A stretch of DNA of 32,095 bases from Candidatus Chloroploca asiatica (GTDB taxonomy: Bacteria; Chloroflexota; Chloroflexia; Chloroflexales; Chloroflexaceae). Location of the stretch: assembly GCF_002532075.1 (NCBI RefSeq), contig NZ_LYXE01000153.1, forward strand, positions 1 to 32,095, in the 5' to 3' direction. The notes below the pieces were generated by a model. The model was given only the letters and a program-made list of their open reading frames with translations, did no database searches and was not told the origin of the DNA. Position numbers and translations under genes: made by a program. Of this stretch, positions 23,885 to 31,900 are shown in pieces. Position 1 is the first letter of the stretch. The number at the start of each line of letters is the position of its first letter.

Positions 23885-24239
23885 GTAGATAGAGGGCTGA
23901 GGTCTTAGAGGGTTTCACCTAACCTGCGCATGGCTGCCTGAGGGAGGCCCCGCCGCAGCGGTGCGTGCCACGCCGTGGTTGGCACAGGATGAGACCCAGA
24001 CCTGGGTTCCCGCCGGCGCGGGAACGACATGGTGGGCTGTCCCGATGTCGCCGTGGGGTCGCGTGGGGCGACCCCGTCCGGCGGGGTCATGCACTCCCTT
24101 CAACCGCACTGCCATCCGCATCGCTGCTGCGCCCTTCCGGGAGCATAGTGCGGTTCCTCCTATCCTTTGGGATGATGCCGGCGCTGGTTTATCTGTGGTA
24201 CCATATGATAGGAACGATATATTTAGACGGAGGAAGTAG
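23885..24239. repeat. Repeat- and hairpin-rich intergenic region
   Basis: No gene is seen in these 355 bases. They hold several small palindromes: TTCCCGC-CGGC-GCGGGAA (24007-24024), ACCCAG-AC-CTGGGT just before it, and GACCCCG-TCCGG-CGGGGTC (24070-24088). The stretch 24003-24032, read on the minus strand, resembles 13397-13415. The region probably ends the trpB/kinase transcript and supplies a promoter for the DUF1269 gene; TATGAT at 24204-24209 is a possible -10 without a clear -35. Confidence 0.45.
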
Positions 24240-24944
24240 ATGACCGATACACCAATTGAATTCATTGTTGCAGCTTTTCAGGATGAGCGTGCAGCTGGCG
24301 ATACCTTAAAGATGCTGAAGCAGGCGCGACGCGAGAAACTGATTGGCATTCAGCGAGCGGCGGTCTTGCGGCGCGACAGCAAAGGCAAGCTCCATATTAA
24401 AGAGGCCACCGACATCAGCGGCAAGCGTGGCATGCTTGGTGGCGGCGTCGTAGGGGCAGTGGTTGGGGTGATGGCTGGGCCAATTCTCTTGCCCACGGCT
24501 GTCGGTGCATTGCTCGGTGGCCTGGCGACCAAACTGCGTGACACGGGCTTTTCGGATCGGCGGCTGCGCGAGATGGGCGAGGCCCTTCAGCCTGGCACGT
24601 CGGCGATCATTGCGGTGATCGAGCATCGCTGGGTAGCCGAGATCGAGCAAATGCTGGCCGAGGCTGGGGCGCAGTTGATCACCGAGGCGATCACCGCCGA
24701 TATTGCGGCGCAGCTTGAGACAGGAAATGAGGTCGCCTACACCGTGCTCGAGACGACCGAAGGCTTATTGGCCTCACGGATGGCCGGGGGCGAAGACGAG
24801 ATCGAGATCGCCGGTATCGTCGTCACTGAAGAGGGCGTCGTCGCGGCGAAGGCCCAGATCAGCATCGAGACGGCTGGTGAAGAAATCATCGAAGGCGAAG
24901 CGACCGAAGTTGAGCCAAACAAAGCGGACGAGCCCAAGCAGTAG
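24240..24944 (+). CDS. DUF1269 domain-containing protein
   Basis: A 234-residue protein. Residues 6-160 match the DUF1269 pattern: an opening beta-alpha unit (EFIVAAFQDERAAGDTLKML), LIGIQRAAVLRRDSKGKLHI, then a Gly-rich hydrophobic segment (MLGGGVVGAVVGVMAGPILL, about 65-95) that probably lies in the membrane, then GFSDRRLREMGEALQPGTSA. The C-terminal 75 residues are acidic and repetitive (Glu, Ala, Ile) and extend beyond the usual domain. Function is unknown; relatives are often stress-related. GGAGG six bases before the ATG supports the start. It converges on the GT4 gene across a shared hairpin. Confidence 0.85.
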   Translation: MTDTPIEFIVAAFQDERAAGDTLKMLKQARREKLIGIQRAAVLRRDSKGKLHIKEATDISGKRGMLGGGVVGAVVGVMAGPILLPTAVGALLGGLATKLRDTGFSDRRLREMGEALQPGTSAIIAVIEHRWVAEIEQMLAEAGAQLITEAITADIAAQLETGNEVAYTVLETTEGLLASRMAGGEDEIEIAGIVVTEEGVVAAKAQISIETAGEEIIEGEATEVEPNKADEPKQ

Positions 24945-24961
24945 CGAGGGTGCCTCGTTGA

Positions 24962-25000
24962 AGCGCTGGAACCTCAGGCTTTGCCTGAGATTCCAGCGCT
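24962..25000. terminator. Bidirectional hairpin between convergent genes, overlapping the GT4 coding end
   Basis: Arms 24962-24979 and 24983-25000 pair over 18 bp with one mismatch, around the loop TTT. On the + side it is followed by AATCTTTTCT, which is a plausible U-tract for the DUF1269 transcript. The hairpin contains the last nine codons of the minus-strand GT4 gene and its stop (24974-24976). Its centre is the 13-mer CAGGCTTTGCCTG also found at 115-127. Confidence 0.7.
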
Positions 25001-26146
25001 AATCTTTTCTAACGCCGCGCAATGGTGCTGCCACGAATAGTGTTCAACCACACGGGCTCGTGCGCGCTGACCCATCGCATGGGCGGCCATTGGATCAGCG
25101 AGGACATGCCTGATCGCAGTGGCAAACCCGGCGACATCCCCCTCGGCAAAGAGCGCCCCTTCCTCACCCTCACGGATCACGGTTGTAAGTGGAGCGATCG
25201 CCGTGGTGACAACGGGCAACCCGGCGGCCATATACTCATAGATTTTGAGGGGCGACCAGAAGAACCCGGCGGCGCGGAGGGCGGGGTGAGGTGCGGTGGT
25301 AAAAGGAGCGACCCCCAGGTCGGCCCTGGCGAGCAACGCCGGGATCTGGGCATACGGCACGGCCCCGGTGAAATAAAAATGGCTTGCTCGCGGTGCAGCG
25401 AGCGCCTCGGCGGCTGCGCGTTCAGGCCCATCGCCAAGCAACATGACCTCAAGATCATACCCCTCGGCGAGCAGCAACAAACTAGCGCGGATCACATCGG
25501 TGACGCCGTGCCAGGCACGGAACGATCCCATAAAGACAATCCGCGGGCGGCCTGAGTGGCGAGGTGCGCGTTGTGCGGCCACAGCAGCAAACCGTTCTAC
25601 ATCAGCTCCCCAGGGCAATTCGATCACCTTTGCGCGGGGGATACTTGCCGGAACGGTTGTATGCAATGGGGTAATAATTGCGGCGGCGTGGTGACACTGC
25701 CACTCGGCCCAGCGGCGCAACGGGCCACCAAAGGCATCATCGAGGCGACGCTTGGCAACCTCGGGTGGATCAACAATCAGCGCATTGACCTCAAGCAGAG
25801 CGGGAAGGCCCAGTGTATGGGCGGCAACAACCCCTGCGCCTGCAAAATTATAGTAGCGCTCGATAATCAGATCGGGTTGCACCGCACGTGCCAAGCGCAG
25901 AACCGTTGGCACCGTCAACAGGCTGAGCGCCTTGGGGACATCCTGTTGATGCAACATGAAGCCATCGGCAGCGAAGGAAACTGGCCGCATAAATGGAGCA
26001 AGGCCGCCCCACCCCTCGTGGGAAGAGGCAAGCAGATGCACCGTATGCCCGCGTTGTGCGAGCCCCCGGGCGACTTCATAGGCATGGGTACTGCCCCCGA
26101 GTGTACCAGGAACAGGAATGCCAGCAGCAATATAGAGGATACGCAA
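24974..26146 (-). CDS. Glycosyltransferase family 4
   Basis: A 390-residue GT-B fold enzyme. The acceptor-side Gly-rich start is ILYIAAGIPVPGTLGGSTHA, and the donor half begins RIVFMGSFRAWHGVTDVIRA. The family's nucleotide-sugar site is PLKIYEYMAAGLPVVTT with the following EGEEGALFAEGD. These retaining enzymes move sugars from nucleotide or lipid donors to polysaccharides or glycolipids; the substrate is not predictable. The last nine residues (ISAGISGKA) are encoded by the arms of the shared terminator hairpin, so the natural C-terminus may once have been shorter. It lies 12 bases downstream of the c-di-AMP receptor-like gene and is presumably in its operon. Confidence 0.92.
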   Translation of the reverse strand: MRILYIAAGIPVPGTLGGSTHAYEVARGLAQRGHTVHLLASSHEGWGGLAPFMRPVSFAADGFMLHQQDVPKALSLLTVPTVLRLARAVQPDLIIERYYNFAGAGVVAAHTLGLPALLEVNALIVDPPEVAKRRLDDAFGGPLRRWAEWQCHHAAAIITPLHTTVPASIPRAKVIELPWGADVERFAAVAAQRAPRHSGRPRIVFMGSFRAWHGVTDVIRASLLLLAEGYDLEVMLLGDGPERAAAEALAAPRASHFYFTGAVPYAQIPALLARADLGVAPFTTAPHPALRAAGFFWSPLKIYEYMAAGLPVVTTAIAPLTTVIREGEEGALFAEGDVAGFATAIRHVLADPMAAHAMGQRARARVVEHYSWQHHCAALEKISAGISGKA

Positions 26147-26158
26147 AGTATGTGTATA

Positions 26159-26401
26159 TCAAAGCCGCTCGTAACGGTCGAGATCCATCGTAATCGCAAG
26201 GGTGCCCGGGGCAACTTGCTTGAGCAACGCGTGCGCCTGCTCGACCTGTGAATCTTCAACGCCTACGAGCAGCGTCGTATTGCCACGTCTAAGGAAACCA
26301 CCAGTTGTTGCCAGGCGGGTCACTCGAAAGCCCTGTTCTACCAAGGCATCAACGCTTGCGTCAGCATCGCCATCATTTGTGACAAAGACGATAAGTTTCA
26401 T
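26159..26401 (-). CDS. Short DarA/PstA-like cyclic-di-AMP receptor (DUF970)
   Basis: An 80-residue PII-like protein. The start MKLIVFVTNDGDADASVDAL and the central VTRLATTGGFLRRGNTTLLV (about residues 28-47) match the DarA/PstA family, in which the TTGGFL and GNTT residues bind c-di-AMP. Known members have about 105-110 residues, with a Pro/Gly-rich segment before the last strand. Here that segment is missing, and the protein passes straight from HALLKQ to AITMDLDRYERL. It may keep ligand binding but lack an effector loop. It is the first gene of a pair with the GT4 gene; an extended -10 promoter is about 60 bases upstream. Confidence 0.83.
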   Translation of the reverse strand: MKLIVFVTNDGDADASVDALVEQGFRVTRLATTGGFLRRGNTTLLVGVEDSQVEQAHALLKQVAPGTLAITMDLDRYERL

Positions 26402-26460
26402 GATTTTTCTCGGTGCGAGCGCGCCCTGTTCTTCGGCAAATCTGTGTTGCGAACGGTAAC

Positions 26461-26469
26461 ATTATAGCA
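26461..26469 (-). promoter_or_regulatory. Extended -10 promoter of the c-di-AMP receptor/GT4 pair
   Basis: The minus strand reads TGCTATAAT, an extended -10 with a perfect TATAAT (26461-26466), about 60 bases before the receptor ATG. No good -35 is seen, as is usual for extended -10 promoters. Confidence 0.5.
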
Positions 26470-26594
26470 TGATCTGTTGCGTATGAGGCTGCGCCCTCAA
26501 CCGTTCCATGCTTTGTGGAAACAACGGCCGCGTGGCGGGCATTGTTCCCGCAAAGAATGTAACAAAACTGTTATCTAAAACCCCCATCCAGGTC

Positions 26595-26623
26595 TTGCCC
26601 TTCCCTCTTTGACCTTTTATACT
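26595..26623 (+). promoter_or_regulatory. Sigma70-type promoter of the histidine kinase
   Basis: TTGCCC (26595-26600) and TATACT (26618-26623) have a 17-base spacer. The leader would be about 80 bases and contains the palindrome at 26669-26686. Confidence 0.6.
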
Positions 26624-26668
26624 TAGGATTGGGGGTTCAGGTTCTGCGCAATTCCGTGATATTGTGCT

Positions 26669-26686
26669 GTTTGTCAATTGACAAAC
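26669..26686. promoter_or_regulatory. 18-bp perfect palindrome, likely operator, in the histidine kinase leader
   Basis: GTTTGTCAATTGACAAAC is an exact palindrome without a loop and ends 24 bases before the kinase ATG. Its form (two half-sites meeting at AATT) is that of a dimeric regulator site. Position after the predicted start point fits repression by roadblock or autoregulation. Confidence 0.55.
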
Positions 26687-26710
26687 GAACATAGGCCAAA
26701 GGTGGCTTTT

Positions 26711-28987
26711 ATGAATAAGATCTGGAGAAAGCTGAACTCCCGGCTTAGTTACCAGATCACTCTACCATTTTTGTTTTTGACCATCTGTGTAGTGTTAGTC
26801 GGGGCGTTATATACATTTTTCTTTTACACTCGTCTATTGAACAGTCGCCTGGAAGATCAGGTCATTATTGTTACCAATCTGGTACGCAATTCATTTACCT
26901 TGCAAGAGGAGATGAATCTCGACTTTCTGCGTGATGTGACCTTTGCGGCACCAGATGACACCTTAGAGATACCCGGGGTTCCTGACGCGCTCAATGCTCA
27001 AGACCCTGACGAACTGGCATCAGTGCTTGATCTCTTCTTTCGTCTGGGAACGAATCGGAGTGGAGTACGTCTAGATCGACTGATTGCGTTTGATCGTGAT
27101 GGGCAAACCCTGGTTGATTTTGAGCGACCGCTTGATCCTACGCAGCCAACATATCGTCGGCATTCTCGGCGTGATATTCGGGATGTCTGGTTTGTTGACG
27201 CGATCTTGAGGCTTGGGGTTGACGACTCGATCGACAAATTCCCTGCTCTGATCGAATTTACCGATACCAACACCTTTTATTTTGCGACGGTCGCCCCGGT
27301 GCGTTATGAAGACGCGGTGGTGGGGGGCGTCATTGTCGCGATGCGTGCCGATAACCTCGTCAATACGTTGCTGATGCGCTCGCAATCCGATGGCGTGCTG
27401 CTCTATGCTCCTGATGGCACATTCATCGAAGCTGCCTTTAATCCGAGATTGCTGTCTCAGCCGGTTGCCGTACCACCGATGAGTCCGGAGGCGCTGAAGC
27501 GATTTCTGAACAATGCTGATTCGTTCAGTCGCTTTACTGAACCATTGCTTGTGCAACAAGAGATCGCCGACGAAGATTTCAAGTTTGCGTACGTGCCCCT
27601 AATCGTGCATGGCACTCATCTCGGCTATGTTGCGACCGGGCTTTCGATGCGTGAGATTATCCAGACGACGAGTAACGTCTTCTGGCCGATTCTGGGGGTT
27701 ATTTTTGCCCTTGCGCTTTCGATCTTTGGGGCTGGCATCTGGATTGCGCGGTATTTTGCCTCCCCGCTGGAAGAGTTGGTACAGACAGCCAATGACATCA
27801 GCAGTGGCAACCTGGAGCGACGAGCCAATGTGCATGTGGTCAATGAGATTGGCGATCTTGCCCTCAGTTTCAATACGATGACCGAGTTTCTGACCGAGCT
27901 TTTGGCCCAGGTCGATGCCGATGCGACCCAACGGGCTGCGATTGTTGATAGCATCACCGATGGCATTGTGGTGATTGATGATCAAGGGATCGTGACCTTG
28001 ATCAACCGGGCCACACGGAAGTTGCTTGGCATTGACGAGCGCGACCCTGGGCCGCAGCGCCTCAGCGATATTCCGATGAAACGCCTGGTGGAGGGAGTGC
28101 CTGAGTTTGCTTCCCAGCGAGATCAGGAACTCTATATGCTTGGTAACTATATTGTTCGGGTGTCACTGGCAGAAGTGGTGAGAGCGGATCAAACCCGTTC
28201 GGGTTTTGTCTGTCTGTTGCAGGATATGACCGCTGAGGTTGCCGTTGACCGGGCAAAAACCAACTTTATCGGGACAATTTCGCACGAATTGCGCACCCCA
28301 CTTACAGTGATCAGTGGCAATGCCGATCTGTTGCTCCGTGGTCTGGTTGGGAAACTCGACGATGACCAGGTAGTCTTTGTGGATGCGATCCGTCAACACT
28401 CTCATAATATGGCCGGTTTGCTCCAGAATGTGATTACGGTGGCGAACCTTGACGCCGGGGTGGTGACGACTGAGCTTGGCCCGGTAGATCTACGTTTGCC
28501 GATTGATGAGAGTCATTGGCGCGTGCAGAGCCAGATCAAAGCTAAGGGTCTGACGCTCCAGATTCAGATCCCTGAGCATTTGCGGATGGTGATGGCTGAT
28601 TTTGATCACGTGCGCCAAGTTGTGTATCAGTTGCTTGATAATGCCCGTCGGTATACGGTACAAGGCACGATTACCCTGCGTGCCATTGATTGCCACGATC
28701 ATGTTCGGGTCGAAGTCGAGGATACAGGTCATGGTGTGCCCGTTGATATGCACGATCAGATCTTTCAGCGTTTTATTCGTGGTGATGGTACCAGTGAGGG
28801 CATTAATTCTGCGGAACGCGGGATCGGGTTGGGCCTTGCGATTTCTAAACAGTTGGTAGAACGTCAAGGGGGCACCATTGGGGTGCAGAGTGTCCCCGGC
28901 CAAGGCAGTACGTTCTTCTTTACGTTGCGCTACGCTGATGATATTCCAAGCCCTGAAAAGACGACCCAAATGGCTACGGCTGCCTGA
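26711..28987 (+). CDS. Membrane sensor histidine kinase (HAMP-PAS-HisKA-HATPase)
   Basis: A 758-residue kinase. A membrane helix (about 13-40) is followed by about 280 extracytoplasmic residues resembling a Cache-type sensor, then a second helix (about 324-349), HAMP (about 350-400), a PAS-like domain (about 412-510, ITDGIVVIDDQGIVTLINRA), HisKA with ISHELRTPLT (His525), and an HATPase domain with LLDNARRY, DTGHGVP and GIGLGLAISKQL. All catalytic boxes look intact. The ATG at 26711 with AAAGGTGG five bases upstream is preferred to the TTG at 26678. No response regulator is in the window. Its last 50 bases overlap the start of the surface protein gene in another frame. Confidence 0.95.
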   Translation: MNKIWRKLNSRLSYQITLPFLFLTICVVLVGALYTFFFYTRLLNSRLEDQVIIVTNLVRNSFTLQEEMNLDFLRDVTFAAPDDTLEIPGVPDALNAQDPDELASVLDLFFRLGTNRSGVRLDRLIAFDRDGQTLVDFERPLDPTQPTYRRHSRRDIRDVWFVDAILRLGVDDSIDKFPALIEFTDTNTFYFATVAPVRYEDAVVGGVIVAMRADNLVNTLLMRSQSDGVLLYAPDGTFIEAAFNPRLLSQPVAVPPMSPEALKRFLNNADSFSRFTEPLLVQQEIADEDFKFAYVPLIVHGTHLGYVATGLSMREIIQTTSNVFWPILGVIFALALSIFGAGIWIARYFASPLEELVQTANDISSGNLERRANVHVVNEIGDLALSFNTMTEFLTELLAQVDADATQRAAIVDSITDGIVVIDDQGIVTLINRATRKLLGIDERDPGPQRLSDIPMKRLVEGVPEFASQRDQELYMLGNYIVRVSLAEVVRADQTRSGFVCLLQDMTAEVAVDRAKTNFIGTISHELRTPLTVISGNADLLLRGLVGKLDDDQVVFVDAIRQHSHNMAGLLQNVITVANLDAGVVTTELGPVDLRLPIDESHWRVQSQIKAKGLTLQIQIPEHLRMVMADFDHVRQVVYQLLDNARRYTVQGTITLRAIDCHDHVRVEVEDTGHGVPVDMHDQIFQRFIRGDGTSEGINSAERGIGLGLAISKQLVERQGGTIGVQSVPGQGSTFFFTLRYADDIPSPEKTTQMATAA

Positions 28988-31900
28988 TCGCACGATCTTT
29001 AAACAGCCGCTGCCATGGTTAATAATCTTAGCCCTTATGCTCCTTGGGGTGGGCTTATTCGGTGTTGCGCGTATTGCGTTAGAGTTCGCGATGCCGGGGA
29101 TTTCACGTTACAGTGGCGAATTTGGTTTGCTGGACGAGCGTCCAAATTATTCGTTCTGGCCCCTGCCTTTCCGTAGGAGTCAGCCGCCTAGTCCGCCGTT
29201 GATCGAGGCGGCTGAAACCGATCGCAATGCACCTGCCCCTAATTTGCCAGGGGATGTTTTGCCAACGGCCCCGCCGGTGAGCCAGTTTGGTTTGCCAGAT
29301 CCGCTTGATCCGACGCCAACTCCCTCGCCTACAGCGACCCAGGCTACAGCTAGTCCAACGTCGTCACCAACAGCGTCACCAACGGTCTTGCCTGCTGGCC
29401 TGACAACAGCTACCCCTGTCGCGACAGTGGCTGCTCCATCGAGCCCAACACCGCTCCCTGGTCCTCCTCTGGTCGCCACGCCAACGGCGGCAACGCCTGT
29501 GAATACGTCACCGACGGCAACGCCAATCACGGCCCCCGGTGGTTCGGTGACACCACTGCCAGCAACACCAGTTGCAACCACCGGCACCTCGCCCCCAGCG
29601 ACACCAACGACGCCAGGGCAAGCCACGGCAACGGCAACGGCGACGCCGTTGCCGGCAACGGCGACACCCGTGCCGGCAACGGCGACACCCGTGCCGGCAA
29701 CGGCGACACCAACGAACATGCCGACCCCAACGGTAACGCCTGAACCCGAAATACCGTCAGTAGGTTTTTCAACGACTGCGGTGACGGCAAGTGAAGAGGA
29801 TGGTTTTGCGATTTTTGAGGTTCGCCTGAGCGAGCCTTTTTTCCGTACGGTCTCCTTGGCCTATCAGACCAGTGATGGAACGGCGACGGCTGGGCTTGAC
29901 TATCGCCCAGCCAGTGGAACCCTGGTCTTTCGGCCTGGCGAGGTCTTTCAGACGATTCGGATCGAGATTTTGCCCGATGAGTTGAATGAACCCCCCGAGA
30001 CCGTTTTTCTACGGTTGAGTAATCCGGTCAATGCGACGCTGGTTGGCTCGCCAACTGCGGTGCTGACGATCCTTGATAGCAATGCGCCGCCGACCGTGCG
30101 CTTTCTTGGGAGCGGGCATCGGGTGAGTGAGGATGTCGGCAGCACGTCGGTGACGATTGAGTTGACCCAGCCGAGTGCCTTTGATGTCCAGGTGCCGTTT
30201 GTGGTTGGTGGCACCTTGCCGCGGAGTGAACACACACTTCGAGATGGGACGGTGCTGATTCCCGCCGGTTCAACGAGTGTGCGGCTGCGTTTCGGGATTA
30301 GTGATAATCGCATTGATGAAGACGATCGCAATTTGATCATTACCCTGGGTTCACCAACCAACGCCAACCTTGGCAGTCCAAGCATGTATGTGCTCACGGT
30401 GGAAGACAATGATACCGCCGGGGTAACGCTGAGCCAGACGGCGTTTACGCTGGACGAGGGTCAGTCAGCAACTTATACGGTGGTGTTGAAGAGTCAGCCT
30501 GTACATCCGGTGGTGGTACGCCTGAATCCTGATGTGCAACTGGCAGTTGCTGTGCCTGAATTGCTTTTCACTCCCGACACCTGGAATGTTCCTCAGACCG
30601 TCTCCTTTTCGGCGGTTGATGACCAGATTGATGAGGATGATCTGCATACGGGCCGCCTGAGCCATACCCTAGCGAGTCTTGATCCTCGGTATAACCAGCC
30701 GACAGCCGCCTTTGCGGTGCCTGATGTGGTGGCGAGCATTCGCGATAATGACACGGCAGGTGTCGAGATCGTGACCGGTAATCGGCAGTTGAGTGAACAT
30801 CCTACGGCACCAAATCATCGCACGACCTATTCGTTGCGCCTGAAGACGCAACCGCTTGCTCCGGTCACGCTCAGTGTCGTCTTTGACCGTGCTCAACTCT
30901 CACTTGAACCGGTCGTGTTCCAGTTTAATGCGAGCAATTGGAACGTGCCTCAGGTCGTGAATGTTACCGCGGTCAATGATGCGATTGATGAAGCGGATCT
31001 GCATACGACCTTTGTTGATCATCTCGTTGCAAGTGCTGACCCTAGATACGATCAGAGGACAGCGCCTTTTGTGCCGTTGCCACCAATTGAGTTTACAATT
31101 CTTGATAATGATACCGCAGGCTTGCTGATTGCTCCGTTGAGTCTTGATCTGCATGAAACACCGGGACATCCTAATCATATCCGAACCTATACAGTTCGTT
31201 TGAATAGTCAGCCAATGGCCCCAGTTTCAGTCGTGCTAAGTTTTGATCCAGCCAACCCGCTTGATGCACGCTTGCCGCGTGAAGTGACGGTCAATACCAA
31301 TGAACTGCGCTTTACGGCGGAAAATTGGAATGTGCCTCAGACCATTGTGGTGACAACGATTGATGATCGCGTTGATGAACTTGATCCCCATTTCCAGCGC
31401 ATTCATCACACAACGACAAGCAGTGACTTGAAGTACGAGGGCCTGCGCCAGACGGTCGTTGGGCGTATTACTGATAATGATAGCTCGGGGCTCGTTGTCA
31501 TCACGGGTAATCTGCGGCTGAGTGAAGATCCCAATGCTGCGAATCATCAGACAACCTATCTGGTTAATCTTTCGAGTCAGCCAGTCGCACCGGTTATTGT
31601 CAACCTTGATTATGATGCTTCCCAGGTTATCGCCACACCATCATCGTTGATCTTTACGCCCGAGAATTGGAATGATGCACGTGTGGTAACGGTCAGGGCT
31701 GTTGATGATCGTATTGATGAAGATGATCTGCATACAACTGATATACGCCATACTTTATTAAGTAGTGATCCGAATTATAATCAAGTTGCGGATCTAATCA
31801 TAACGATTGAAATCATTGATAACGACACGGCGGGCGTCGCGATCACGCCGACGACGGTCGACGTGACCGAGGGCGGCACAAGTGCGAGCTACAACGTGCG

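Noticed and set aside
29652-29710. Short regular repeats suggesting a CRISPR array
   Set aside because: The 21-base units are directly adjacent, without spacers, and encode PATATPV in frame.
29180-29719. Gly/Val-rich minus-strand frame opposite the Thr/Pro stalk
   Set aside because: Its GVAVAGTG-type repeats are the mirror of the ACN/CCN-rich stalk codons; it is an artefact of composition.
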